Origin: Phoronis australis
Lineage: Eukaryota; Phoronida; Phoronidae
NCBI GenBank assembly: GCA_002633005.1
Contig: NMRA01000181.1
Span: 258,959-322,958, forward strand
DNA: 64,000 nucleotides
Direction of reading: 5' to 3'
Shown here: positions 1 to 11,639 of the stretch, piece by piece
Position numbering within the stretch: position 1 is the stretch's first letter
How the letters are laid out: every line of letters begins with the position of its first letter
The notes under the pieces: model-generated
The model's input: the letters and a program-made list of their open reading frames with translations, nothing else
The model's database searches: none
What the model was told of the DNA's origin: nothing
Translations under genes and position numbers: made by a program

Positions 1-243
1 GATTCTTTTGAAATTAATGCTAAAATTGATTTTAAAATACTTTACATGCTAGGAAAGTCGGGGGGTATTTATAATATGTCTGACCACGACAAATGCTGCT
101 CGAAATGGGGTCGAATATAAGCGAATTAGTTGATAATCTGATATGACGTATGTATTTGTTCAGAGCGTTTTGCAGTCGTCCCAAACGAGTTTTAGATTGT
201 TATTGGACATCAAATGAACACAGAGTTAATCTGCTTTTTTCAG
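1..243. other. Intron end upstream of the first visible exon
   Basis: AT-rich sequence ending in a T-rich tract and an AG acceptor at 242-243. An open frame runs across the acceptor from position 150, but the part before 244 has no CCP features and is read as intron. Nothing else was recognised. Confidence 0.5.
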
Positions 244-450
244 AAGCCGTTTGCGAGCTTCCTGGTGGTGACGAGATATACGAATATGTTGACAGCAACA
301 ACAATCGTTTTTCGTCCACGTTTGTTTTAAAGAACACAGGTTTAAAAATGAAATGCAAGGAAGGATACTCGATGATAAGTGGCAGCAATTACAAGAATTT
401 CCGATGTGACCCTAGCACCTGGACTACGCCACGATCACAGGCTTGTGAAG
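244..450 (+). CDS. CCP (sushi) exon 1
   Basis: A 207-bp phase 1-1 exon bounded by a TTTTTTCAG acceptor and a GTACAT donor. It encodes one complete CCP module. The four expected cysteines appear in the contexts AVCEL, MKCKEG, FRCDPS and QACEG, and the conserved tryptophan lies between Cys3 and Cys4 (STWTTP). The hydrophobic and Gly-Tyr positions after Cys2 (KEGYSM) also fit the family. The spacer between Cys1 and Cys2 is long and Asn/Asp/Ser-rich, which is usual for the variable loop. The role is presumed to be extracellular ligand binding or spacing. Earlier exons must lie upstream of the window. Confidence 0.88.
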
Positions 451-910
451 GTACATGGCATCTTAAAGTGTTGGTGTTGTATTACCACCGCAACGTTTCT
501 CTTGACAGCTGTCAATTGCAGTCCTTTCAATATAAATTTGGAGTACATACATGCAAAGTTCCACTCTAACACGTAGTGTAGAAACTGGCAGATCTCTAAT
601 GTCAAAAGGCGGGCAGGGGGGAAATACAGATTTAAAATGATACATGTATATATCTATGTGTCCTAAAAACGACTTGTCGACAGAGATTTTTAATCCTGGC
701 CGTCCTCTAATCTGTTCTTGTGTAATGCCCTCTAACAACACATGAGCATTTTGTCGTCGAATATACCGCAAAGGACGATTTGTAGTTCGGAAATGTGACA
801 TTCTCGACATGAGAGCATTTTATCAAACATCTCGTCATGAAACCCTTGGCACGACCACTGATACTTCTGGTCTCTAAATGACTAAAACACGGAACGACAC
901 AACAGAAGTT

Positions 911-1205
911 GTCTGTCATAAGCCATTAAGTGCTCAGTGGCATGTAATAAATTCTATGACATTAGTTTTTATGGTACTTCGAATGTATGAGCTAGCTCAA
1001 TTTTGGGGGTCCGTCCTGGGTTTCTGGCAGACCCTTCCTATAGTATAATTTGTCTGTCATAGCTCATTATCCGGTGTTCAGTGCCGTACGATTTGTCGTT
1101 TCATGTAATTTAGTTCTGACCGGTGTCTCGAATGTCTTTAAGAGAGTTTTCGCAAAACGACCTGAATGTGAAATATCACGCATATACATTTGCGCGTGCC
1201 GATTC
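911..1205. repeat. Dispersed repeat, two internal copies
   Basis: The stretch from about 911 (TGTCTGTCATAAGCCATTA) and that from about 1051 (TGTCTGTCATAGCTCATTA) resemble each other at about 140-bp spacing. Related sequence recurs at 3,650-3,770, where GAGCTAGCTCA and the following TTTTGGG run are shared. An inverted fragment matching the 1,130-1,200 part lies near 3,500-3,560. This is a low-copy interspersed repeat of unknown class. Confidence 0.45.
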
Positions 1206-2059
1206 GCAACAGCTAATTTTTATTGCAACGTGAAAGTAAATATGAACCGAATAACTGAGCTCAGGGTGTCCAGTTATCGCAGTACATATCCGCTAGATTA
1301 CAAACTACTTACAAATCACTTTGCGAATGCACCTTCTTTTATTTTCATTCTCATAACTTCTAACACAAATAATTCAATTCAATTTAGTAATTTTCTTACT
1401 TAATTTTGCGATGAGATTCAATGTGTTGTGTTCCACAACTAGCCTCCTCCTGTCATTCTTTTCAATTTCAAGCCTCTCCTCTTTTCCCTTCTCCTCCATT
1501 TCAAACTTTTCCCGTTCCAGGGTTATCCCTGACTTGCTCTAGTGTTTTCAGCTCTGCATCATGATTTTCTTTGAGACAGTTGATGGACAATCGGTACGTG
1601 TACGTTTTACGGAGTCTTGAATGAAACACGTTGTTTAATTGTATTGTATGTTGCTGCTTTCCATAATGCTACAGGTATGCAAGATAGGAATATATGTAAA
1701 AAAGTCGTTTATACAAACTCTTGTGAAAAATGGTAAACTCTTGTAATGCACAATTTATTCTCAGTTGAATGTAAATTAAGCATATAAAAACCAACAAGGC
1801 CTTCCTTCAACTAGACTTTTAAGAACCTTTATAAACAAAAAGAATGGTTTTGATTTATACTGAAGAAAAGCAGTAAGATTGAAAACCCTATCAAAATAAA
1901 TAGCGTTCCGATGTCTTGCCAAATAAGAATTAAAAAGGGGCCACGGGTTTCGTGTTTAAAGCTACTTGAATATCTGTGTATTCGCTTAAAATACGCAAAC
2001 ACTATTAGTTCGGGAGCCAGGGGGTTGAACCTGGTTTTGCCGGATAAAGTTCTTTCTTT

Positions 2060-2130
2060 GCTGTTTCATGTAGCCTATGGTTAAGTAACCATGATGTAGG
2101 GGATGACCGTTCGAAACCCTTGAGCTTTTT
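2060..2130 (+). repeat. Possible tRNA-derived SINE or tRNA relic
   Basis: A stretch of about 70 bases carries an A-box-like TAGCCTATGGTTAAG, then about 25 bases later a B-box-like GTTCGAAACCC, followed by a run of eight T. This is the layout of an RNA polymerase III internal promoter in a tRNA or tRNA-derived SINE. I could not fold a complete cloverleaf with good acceptor and anticodon stems, so a working tRNA is unlikely. Confidence 0.35.
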
Positions 2131-3479
2131 TTTAAATATGCAAATTAAGGTCGCCATTTTGCAAAATTATTCTTGTGCTTACAGCTACTGTACCAAGCAC
2201 CACAGATCAACTATCATGATTTTTGAACCTATGTTCCTATGGTCATTACATAAAAATGATCTGTAATTAATTTCACAAAGTTACAAATTCTAGTTTTGTC
2301 TGATACCCAGGGTATATGTAGTAGATGACCAAATTGTTTTATTGCATAAACCCAGGACATAACCTATCTAATGGAGACCAGTCACAAGACGCTTCAAATG
2401 CTAATTCAACACTCGGAAAGTGAGTACAGTACAGTATAACGTTCCCAAAATATTGTGCGGGGTAGAAAATTGACTCTGCAATTGTATCTACTTGAATTTA
2501 GTGGAATCTGACCTTTGCAGCCATACCTAATCACGACCAGTATGCAATAGGAGCGAGTTGGACATCATTATAGATTATAGATAGTGACAGTGATTTGTTT
2601 ATGGCACCTTTCTTCCATCCATAGTCCTCTGGATCTAGTGCGGGTGACATTCCACCACATGACTGACTGTTTACGTTTACATTCTCTGTGAATGCCTCTG
2701 TTATCGGTGACGGTTTGGGTGCGGATATATATTTCTTGCCATTTCTCTTCCCAATACCGATAGTCTGGTTTCCGACATCTTCCTGATTCTGTTCATTCAA
2801 TAACAGGCACACATACAATTAGTTGCCTGTTTCATGACATCAGAAAATTGTGCATCAATAGCGCCGATAGCAGAAAGATCAAGTCCAGCCTTCATATTTT
2901 AACGATTGATCCGTTTCCAACTCCATAGTAGCATGCCACCGTGTTACACCCCTACTGCGCATGGGCAGGTAGGAGACCTTCACAATATCGCTACTTGTTT
3001 CCAGTGTTAACTTTATGTCTACGACTGTTCCACGCTTACTAGGTGATTTCATGGTTGTGGTATTTGAAGCTGTTCCTTGTCTTAGTAATGCAGACGAAGG
3101 ACAAATACATTTTTGTCATTCGAAACAACCTAAAATTTGTTAAGTTCATATGCGCATTTCTTGTCCTGTTGCACCATAATGGAGCTAACTTCTTCGTGGG
3201 ATGTCTCCACTGTCCTTGTACTGTATTAAGGGACACGGATATTCATCAGTGATTACCTACTTGTGTTCCTAACATACTGGTAGCCTTTCTCAAAGTCTGA
3301 TAACATTACCTGTAAAATGCTTATTGTTTCATGTAGGCCTCCATTAACTGTTGGAGTAGCAATCCTGTCACTGCTAATGTTCACTACTGTGTCTTTGAGA
3401 TAGACCTTATCCGACAAATCCAGGTTAAGTAAAAAACAGCATTTGGCTCGGGATTGCGTCACAGCCAATAAAGGCATGT

Positions 3480-3770
3480 GTGATGCGGAATTATATATGC
3501 GTGTTAATGATCGTTCACGTCGCTTTGCAAAAAGCCTCTTATAGCGTTTTGAGATTTGAGGGGTTTCTAGGGAGCACAACTCAAAGTGTATTTCTGTGTG
3601 TCAGTGGTCTGTGGCATACATTGAATCATAAGAAATTTTTTGTGGTACCTCGAAGGTATGAGCTAGCTCATTTTTGGGAGGTATTTTCTGGGCTTTTGGC
3701 GTGTGTTATCCAGAGTGCGCTTTGTCATAGGTCATTCGGTGTTTAGTACAACACGGCTGTTTGTTTTAAA
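3480..3770. repeat. Further copy of the 0.9-1.2 kb repeat
   Basis: From about 3,650 the sequence matches 970-1,080 in direct orientation (shared GAGCTAGCTCA followed by T/G runs, and CATAGGTCATTCGGTGTT resembling CATAGCTCATTATCCGGTGT). The 3,490-3,560 part matches 1,130-1,210 in inverted orientation. The mixed orientations suggest a composite or rearranged copy. Confidence 0.4.
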
Positions 3771-3916
3771 TCAGTTTTTGCGTGCACCTTGAATATCTAC
3801 TCTATCCCAATGGCGGCCATATTGTAAGGTCCTTAGGGAGTGCAGACAACGGCACACATCCATTTCTGTACATACTGGGGTACACTCTAAGTACTCCGGT
3901 GGTCAGATATTTGTAC

Positions 3917-4270
3917 CTCCTTCATCTATGCTAAGCGCTCTTGGCTGCCGATCTAAAATCTCGGTAACCTGAACTAATGCAATTCCCGTTTTCTCAAATA
4001 GTTGTGGCACCGGAAAGCCTGGTGACAACTGTACCAAGTCAAACACTTGAATGATTTCTGAAAATCTATTTTGTTCGTTTATCAGCTTAGTCAAGCAAAG
4101 CACGCTTCCAGACAGGTTCAGACAGTTATCGATAAGTTGTTCATAATGTCGTTTTGCGCTTCCGAAAAAGTGCCGAAGACCAGTTTTTGACCTGTGGCTG
4201 TTGGTCGAATTTTGGACTGTCTCAGAAACCGTCAAGGGATCAGATAAGGAAATTTTTGGTAGCAAAGCAA
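3917..4270 (-). CDS. Exon-like open frame on the opposite strand, unknown
   Basis: On the minus strand a pyrimidine-rich tract ends in an AG acceptor just before 4270, and a GT donor lies at 3916-3915. The 354-bp stretch between them is open and phase 1-1, encoding about 118 residues. The predicted peptide has an amphipathic, leucine-rich middle (for example SAKRHYEQLIDNCLNLSG) and no motif I recognise. The frame stays open upstream to 4496 and downstream to a stop at 3903, giving 197 codons overall, the longest minus-strand open frame outside the LINE. It could be an exon of a nested gene, a decayed repeat ORF, or chance. No partner exon was found. Confidence 0.22.
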
Positions 4271-4628
4271 CTGAAAATGATAAGTTAATGTATAACTCGA
4301 GCGGCGCGGTATGATTAAAAAGACCTTGCAAAATTGTACGTTTTACCATGAAATCCAGCATACATGTAAATATGCGTGGCAAAAACACAAGACAAAAATC
4401 AAGACTAGCCATATACTCGATGCAAGTTCCCCGCATTTGCATATAAGGCCATGTTCGCACATTTGGAACTTTAAATTTCTCCACGAAATGCAACATTTCA
4501 CCTATGAGCCCTTTGGTGTTTTATGACGTGCATGTTGAGAAAATGAAATTTAACAGAAAAACAAACTTTTACTCGTAGCAAGCCGAAACCTATCCGTGCA
4601 TAAACACAAAGACAAATATACGGCATTG

Positions 4629-4796
4629 TCCATTGAATTTGGAACCCCAGTGTAAAACAGATGAATTGGAGTCGAAAACAGACTTCCGCCCTTTCATAAC
4701 AGCTAACCAGCCGGGTGGTTAGGTGTTCTGAAGGTGCGAAGATCTGTTTTTGACTGTAGAATATCTGTTTTACACAGGGATTCTAGTTTCGATGGA
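4629..4796. mobile_element. Hairpin MITE-like element
   Basis: Two arms of about 55 bases form an imperfect inverted repeat. The left arm begins TCCATTGAATTTGG and includes GTAAAACAGATGAATTGGAG. The right arm mirrors it with TCTGTTTTACAC and ends GATGGA. A central loop of about 60 bases separates them. There is no coding capacity. This is the shape of a small non-autonomous foldback or MITE. No clear target duplication was seen. Confidence 0.55.
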
Positions 4797-5254
4797 CCAC
4801 CCTAGTTTTTGACGTATCAGCGATTTTCCCGACGCTCGTTGTAGTTACTCAACTGAAGCACAAGGAAGCTTAAACACTGTCTGTAACGATGGTCTGGTTG
4901 AGCACGAAGGCCTACTGTCATGAAAATCTAATTGAGAGGAACTAGTCTTACGACAATGAATTCAAGCACTAGTTACAATAGGTCCTCCCTCAGCATATAA
5001 ACAAAACTCGACCCTCCTTTCCAAACTGAATAACTTGCTGCTCTATGAAACACATAAGTCGAGCGCAAAATCTACACACTGCTGAATCGTGGCAGCGGCG
5101 TCTAAAAGTCTTTTTCGCATCCCGTGCAACATCGTTTCTTCACAATGTAATTGCGCGAGTTTGTGCGAGGTTTCGGCACCCAAACTTAACTAGAAAAATA
5201 TTAACAAGAACCTGTTTCGTGCGGCAGCAATTTAGTGCCCACCACCAAAACAAT

Positions 5255-5345
5255 TCCGAGGAAAAAGTAGAAATTATGCGAAAAAATCGTAATTACGTGA
5301 AGAAGCCGTAATTGCCAGGAAAAAATCTTAATTAGCAGAAAAATG
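5255..5345 (+). repeat. Short degenerate tandem repeat (~24 bp unit)
   Basis: About four imperfect units alternate an A-rich block with a TAATTA/TAATTG core, for example CGAAAAAATCGTAATTACG then CGTAATTGCCAGG. It is an intronic minisatellite with no recognised function. Confidence 0.5.
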
Positions 5346-6465
5346 TCACACTACCATATTGCACCAATAACGTCTGTCCTCTGATAAAAATATCAGCAAT
5401 CGGAGAAAGGTTCTCCAAATATCCGATTCAGCAATCCCAAGGTTGTCCAATTGTGCCATACTTTGTACTGTCGTCCTCTGCATAATCTGGTTACGCTGTT
5501 GCATTGTGGTCACCAATCACAAAGCTATTGCTACGCGGTAGTACTGAACAACGTGTATTCCACTAAACTAAGATGGCTGACAAATGACCTCTATCGAGTA
5601 AATTAAACACAATGTCGCCATGAACGGCGGTGTCAAAAACCTTTCCTGTAAGTCCTGATGTACCTAAAATAGGGAACCAAAGGCACAACGGTACGCATTT
5701 TCGCTGATCCCTGCGCACTTTATCACAGCATCAACTACAAAGAAAATTTTCAAAAGTTTGGGACAGCCCAAGCGTTTGGAAACGCCAGCGGTGGAGTTGC
5801 TTCCTTTAAAATATCACCCCATTCGTGCCCCTAATAAAAAGATCTACCTGTCTTCATACCGCAACAACAACAGGAAATTACGTGCAATCTGATGTCAATT
5901 CAGAGATCAAGACACATTGCTACAGCAGTTGGGTACCTCATATTATCTAGATCATGCATGCAGTTCTAATTGTACATGTAGATCAAGCGTCCAATAGCTA
6001 TGTGTTATCAAGTGCAAGGACTGTCTTTGATAATTAGAGGAGCGAAATAAAGGTTCTCTGAAGTGAACAAAAAGCTCGACTAGGATTCCTTGAAGGTGCA
6101 AAAACAACCGCCTAAAAAGAAGAATATGTTAATGGAAAACTGAATAAAAACTTTCGAGGGAAACTTCAGTCTAGGGTTTGCTTTTAAAGCTCCGTCCTGT
6201 TTTCGGAACCTTAAAGCTTTTCCTTTAGTTTACGACATTTTGGCATAGAGGACTGATTTGTTCATCAGCAGCGGCGTCCGCATGTGCGTTTTGAATTCAA
6301 CTCTCCTCTTTTGCATTGTTTGAGTAACTCAGTTTCAAAAAGGTTGAACTTTAGTATTTTCGGATGAGCCTATTGCAACGTGCTTTACGAAATTGTATCC
6401 TGGATTATACATGGGAAATGTTAAGAACTCGCCATGTTACCGAGTTGTTGTTACCTTCTTAATAG

Positions 6466-6660
6466 CAAAGAAGTGCGAAGCGAGTAGTCTACCAACTACA
6501 GCTGACTCTACTCATAACATTTCTGAACATGTGCCGTTCAATGGAGTTGCAGCGATCACTTGTAGTTCAGGCAAATCGTTCTCCAACGGCGAGACTGTAA
6601 CTTTCTTGAAATGCAAAGGCAATAACACCTGGGAGCCAAACACCGTTGGGAGTTGCAAGG
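6466..6660 (+). CDS. CCP (sushi) exon 2
   Basis: A 195-bp phase 1-1 exon after the acceptor CTTCTTAATAG, with a consensus GTAAGT donor. Four cysteines occur as KKCEAS, ITCSSG, LKCKGN and GSCKG, and the conserved tryptophan sits in NNTWEP. The start at 6466 was chosen because the other nearby AG, before 6471, would give phase 0 and break the pattern. Sequons HNIS and NNT suggest N-glycosylation. Exons 2, 3 and 4 lie within 2.4 kb of each other, the tightest CCP cluster in the window, which may reflect local tandem duplication. Confidence 0.9.
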
Positions 6661-7315
6661 GTAAGTTTTAGCCACTTCTCGACTGAATGCAGACTACTTA
6701 AGAGCTTACTTATATTTTTCACCGTCGCTCAATAGTGCTGGAACCCTGGGAAGCGCAGGGCGGGACACATAAGCCTGCATAAGTGACGACGAGGGGATGC
6801 AAAGTTGTCGCATAGCCCGGGGGTAGTGTTGACACCCGGAAAATTAGAAAATTTTGTCAATGCGGGGGGAACGGAGTCGACGGGGCAGCAACAGAAAAAT
6901 TGAATTTGTTGATGCGCCTCAAAATTATTGCCTTTTTTTGGCCTGATGTTGGGAGATTGCACGTCCTTGTCTAATATAGGAATCTGTGAAAAAATCAGAG
7001 CTGTATTTAGGTCAACATAATTTTACACTTTTCGTACTTTAAGATCCTTGTGTTAAATTAATTTCAAAATGGTGAACACCTTTCATATGATTGTCATCGT
7101 TGCTCAAAATGCAACAAAAAGATCAAATCAGCATTCATAATAAAGGCCCTAGATGTTGACAATGACAATTTTTGTTAGCTCAGCACTGAAACTCGATTTT
7201 TGCGTGTCCTCAACAAGTCTTGACTAACTACACATAGTAACACAAACATATCATTTTTTTCTTTAGTATTTTTGGTTCCAGGTCTCGTATTACGCACATG
7301 TATTTATTCTTCCAG
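6661..7315 (+). other. Intron 2 (655 bp)
   Basis: A short intron with no recognised gene or repeat. The 3' end has a clean pyrimidine tract (TATTTATTCTTCCAG). Confidence 0.7.
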
Positions 7316-7510
7316 TTACTAAGTGCGGCGCCGACAGTGTTCCAGAAGTGGCAGGGGCCTCTCACACAAACGTCACTGGAATTCTAGAATACAACGCTAT
7401 CGTTTCGTACACTTGCCTAGATAACAAGACATTTGGATCCAATGTCCGTACACACGAGACACGTTGCGTGTCCATGAACACCTGGTTTCCAGTCCCGGAG
7501 AACTGTAGTG
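7316..7510 (+). CDS. CCP (sushi) exon 3
   Basis: A 195-bp phase 1-1 exon with acceptor TTATTCTTCCAG and donor GTAATT. Cysteines occur as TKCGAD, YTCLDN, TRCVSM and ENCSG, and the tryptophan in MNTWFP. It is the same length as CCP exon 2. Potential N-glycosylation sites are TNVT, DNKT and NCS. The proline-rich start after Cys1 (SVPEVAG) resembles the SLP or VP motif that follows Cys1 in many CCPs, and recurs in exons 2, 4, 6 and 10. Confidence 0.9.
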
Positions 7511-8644
7511 GTAATTTGTGTAGTAGAAAAGGCTATTCAAGTCACAAACAGCGCTAATCAGCCGGCTACCTAACATCGCCGAAGCTGTAGTAAAGTTAGT
7601 GATGTTGAATCTGATTGTTCAAATATCAGAATAAGAGAGTGTACACTGTTTTTGAAACCAAAGAACTCTTTTTGGTCCGCTCACTAAAAACACAGCCCGA
7701 AAATATAAAAACGAAGGATTCCAAAGATGGCGCTGTGTATGCCTTGAGATGTATGGCCGTTTGCGACGGGGAAAGTAACCGCTTTCGATGTTGCCTTCAC
7801 CATACAGATTCCTTGTCATCTAGGCATAATAATTACCGCGTGAATATTTTCTTCCGTTTATTTGTTATCCATGGAAGGGAAGAAAACAGCTCATATTCGT
7901 TATGCATTCACGTCCATTCAGCAATCCCGAATAATGGGTATTGTACTGAGAAATACATTAACTGTGTTTACTCAATGACAGTGAATACAGAATCAAGTTG
8001 CGACCTTTAGCATGTCCGCTTACGTCCTTTTGTATTGTTGAAATCGAACCCGAAGTTGTTCTCTTTAAGTACGAATTCAAAATAATTAACTAATATTCTG
8101 TGCTTTAGTATATCATGGATTATGCAATAATGTCTGTAGTCGAAATTAGCATTTTATTACCTCTATATTTATTCTACACACTCGAGGAAAGACTAGAGAT
8201 TTCGAGTTTAGGCTCGAATTATATCTTTAATACCAGGATAATCAAGTGTCAAACAGGTCTGCACAGTCACCCACGTAAACCATACTCGAGCACCAATAAT
8301 GGACGCATATTTTGAGTTCGTACTAAAGTAGATAGTAAAATATTGGAATAATTTCGAATTCAATTTCGGCTGAAAAGATTAGACTGACCGAGGATAATTG
8401 ACTTGAACAACATATTTTAAAGGTATCCGAGAATCTGTATTTTCACTAAAGGTAACGTCAATAGCAGTTGCTTTCTCTCTTAAAAGATCTCAGAATGGAA
8501 GACAGTGGGGCTTAATTTTTGCTCCACTGTCAACGGTGAATTAAAATTACTTCAAGCTCAAAGTCAATGCAAACGATTTTTTGTCAACATCTAATGTGAG
8601 TGGTCACCAGTAAATGTAGTTACAACACCACACTTATTTCTCAG
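7511..8644 (+). other. Intron 3 (1.1 kb)
   Basis: No gene or repeat recognised. A 131-codon open frame at 7615-8010 has no splice-compatible ends, no recognisable domain and no homologous composition, and is regarded as chance. Confidence 0.65.
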
Positions 8645-8860
8645 ATGCTACCTGTCGCACAGACCAACTACCGAATGTCGCAAATTCTGAACAGAGTCCT
8701 TCAAGCTTGACCGGAACGAATCAGCCGTATCGTAAAGCTGTCACATTCACGTGCAATGAGGGATTTGCGGACACTGGGTCAAATTATCAGACCATCCACA
8801 CTACAACATGCAATGAACTGGGAAGATGGGAGCCTGCCTTGAGCTCTGAATCTTGTAGTC
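8645..8860 (+). CDS. CCP (sushi) exon 4
   Basis: A 216-bp phase 1-1 exon with acceptor ACTTATTTCTCAG and donor GTGAGT. Cysteines occur as ATCRTD, FTCNEG, TTCNEL and ESCS, with the tryptophan in LGRWEP. The Phe-Thr-Cys-Asn-Glu-Gly-Phe segment after Cys2 is close to the CCP consensus. Among the pure CCP exons here it is the longest, through extra Ser/Thr-rich residues between Cys1 and Cys2. A 9.9 kb intron follows. Confidence 0.92.
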
Positions 8861-9984
8861 GTGAGTGCTTGATGTTTGCTTCATGTTCTTACCCGTAACA
8901 CCACGAATTCTTTTCACCAAAGATACGTTACTGAAGTCTCCGTGTATGGGGTTTTTGGAAATATCAATCTTTGCGAAGTGGATATACACTGTACGCCCAA
9001 AAACCTGGAGTTTCCTCAGTCGGTAGTTTGATTTAAGTATTGAAAAAGAATTCCATCTACCATAGGACAGTTGAGTTAACGAGCAATCAGTCATGCAACT
9101 CTTGAGGACCTTGGGTAAGGGAACGAGAGCCCTACCCACTCACGTTAATAATAATTTACATGCGGTAGGCTGAAACGTTCCTAGCGATGGGTGTAGAGCA
9201 GGACAGTAGAGAAAAGTAGCAAAAAATGTAGATGACATTAAAACTTTGTGAAAATTTGTCATCTAATACTACTGGATTTACCCATGGTGAGCCCCGCCCA
9301 GGTCATTTATGTTTGGTTCCCTCCAGTTTTAAAATATTGGGCACAGGGCTTCCAGGGTAACTTGATTCAGATTCTAAAACTCAACGGGAATACAATACTC
9401 TATGTCTTTAGGGACCAGTCTGGCAAGAGATATTAGAATGTCTTATTCCTCCGCTTTTTCTTTGATGTTAATCGAATCATTTTACTGCAGATGGAATCCT
9501 TGGTTACCACTTCTGTTCTTTCTTTATACATTGCTTTAATGAGTCACTCATGAATGTTTCCCATGAAATGGAATCAACTGCATCTCTTTTGCTATTTTTG
9601 TGAAGTCGTGACCCTGTGATGGAAGGAGAGTGATCCGGTGATGAAGCAATTTATCATTTTGTTCAAATGCGGTTAGAATAATTGGGAAGAAGGCTTTCGA
9701 TATTAAATGATACCCTCAGACGAGAGCCTCTCTAAGAGAGTTGACCCGGCAAAGTGCCCGTTTTTACCCTATAAACTAGGCACTACCATACTTTTCACGA
9801 GGCAAAGCTGTAAACATCAAATTTGTTGTAGAAACCGTAAAATATGCTCAAACACAGCAACATCAAAGCATGCTGCTAGAAGCAAAAACGAGAAATTATT
9901 AAAAACCAATTTAAAGTGTTCTGGCGGAGCGAAATCGACTGAAAAATGGAGTATAGAAATGTCAACAAAAGTAGCGTTTCACTC

Positions 9985-10720
9985 GACAACAACGCTCACG
10001 TAAACATTGACGACGCAGAGGAAGACTTCAAAGACTACGATATCGCTGCCGACACTGCATCAACAACGATAGGCAGTCAGGAACACCGGCAACAACATCA
10101 ACGATGACGAGGCCGTCTCCAACGCTGATGACATAGTGACGACCAGCGACACGTGGTGAAATGGGAATAAGGGAGACTATACTAGTGACGACTACATCGG
10201 CGGCTGGTTTGACAACAATGCTGCTGTCACCAGTGGGGAGACGGAGAACAACTTCAGACACCATGGATTCGCCATCGACATTCAATAACAGCGGTAGCGC
10301 CGCCAGCAACTTTGACAACAAAATCAAGGAAGGTGGGGACTCCAACTCAAACGTTGTGACAATCCCGACCTACCGTTTGCCTGCTCTGACACAATACTCA
10401 TGTTTATGCATTATCTAGACTCTTCTGAATAGTACTTGAATGTTTTGTTCAAGTGAATGTTCACGAAGCGGTAGTATGTGAGTAGACTTTGACGCGAACT
10501 TGATAAAATTGCGAAGGCAGTGACTCCATAGAAGACAATGATAACACCAAGAGCGGTGCAGAAGACGACATCTAAGATCACGAACTCGCCAAAAACACTG
10601 TTAACAACACCTATCATCATCATCAAAGTCACCATTACCATCACCACCTGCATCATTACCGCCGTCGTCAACGTCATTAACCATAGACGTCGGAGTCGAA
10701 AAAGAAACAACAATCGTCGT
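9985..10720. repeat. Cryptically simple ACN/GAY-rich stretch
   Basis: The sequence is biased toward imperfect ACA, GAC, CAT and AAC triplets (for example CATCATCATCAAAGTCACC), so both strands show open frames of 60-105 codons rich in Thr/Asn/Ser or Val. These frames look like products of composition, with no splice sites or domains. It may be a decayed triplet-repeat region or part of an old transposon. Confidence 0.4.
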
Positions 10721-11639
10721 TGATGCCAATAGACAAGAAAGCGGAGAAGTATCAGACAATAGAACTACGGTAATTCTTTAATGTCAAATAGCTCAAGATC
10801 AGCCATTCACCCTGGCAAAACTTCAACACCTTTCATGTAGTGCTCTATTCACATATCAAATTCATAACCATTCATCTTAAGGATGCCGGATTAATGACGG
10901 TTGCAGCACCACCTAGGGAACCGTTCACAATTATGGCCATTTTCCGACCGTGCGAAACTTGCGCTTTAGGGGAGACAAATATTGCTGCTAGCTTTTGATA
11001 TTATAAAATGGCGACGTCAAATAATAAAGGATGGATTTTAATAACTGTTTATTCCACTGTAAGTAGGGAGAAACCATTAGTTTCATTTCTATAACTTTTA
11101 TGAGACTGTTCTACTCATTTTCTAGCACATAGCGGATAATGAGGACATGGAAGTCAATGAATATATCGTTATAATAGAATATGTGATAACATTCTACTAG
11201 TTTCCAGTATATTTCTGATTTATATAGTTACGTTGTCTGAAACATTCTAACACTTAGTACAATGATTGGATACATCCCTGAATGTTCTGGAATGTGCTTG
11301 ATTACCCAGTCGAGAGTTAGTGAGAGTCAGTTACAAAATAACAGTTACGGATTCAAAGAGAGCAGTTTTAGAATCAGCAGTTACTGCATAAGTCAATAGA
11401 CAGCTAGCTATAGAGACAACAGGTTATTGAATCAACGAGATTAACAGCCGGTGGAATATACTCAGGATAACATCACGTTGCAGGAGTCCACATCAGACAT
11501 TGCGACAGTCGTTTTGTTTGTGTAGACTTGGGTACATGTACGTACGATTAAAAGTGATTAACTCGAACCCGCCATTAGTCTCCCATCGCACCAAAAACTG
11601 TTAGCACTCTGTGAAAGAGCGAGAAGAATAATCCACGAG

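Larger units (their letters stand above)
451..6465 (+). other. Intron 1 (6.0 kb), mostly repeat relics
   Basis: No exon was recognised on the plus strand. It holds direct and inverted fragments of one repeat near 0.9-1.2 kb and 3.5-3.8 kb, a possible tRNA-derived relic near 2.07 kb, a minus-strand exon-like open frame at 3.9-4.3 kb, a 168-bp hairpin element at 4.63 kb and a short degenerate tandem array at 5.26 kb. The rest (about 1.4-2.0, 2.2-3.4 and 5.4-6.4 kb) shows nothing I can identify. Confidence 0.6.

Noticed and set aside
7615-8010. 131-codon open frame between CCP exons 3 and 4
   Set aside because: No domain, no phase-compatible splice sites, and atypical composition for the gene.
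10028-10713. Several 60-105 codon frames on both strands
   Set aside because: They arise from imperfect triplet repetition, with no splice sites or domains.
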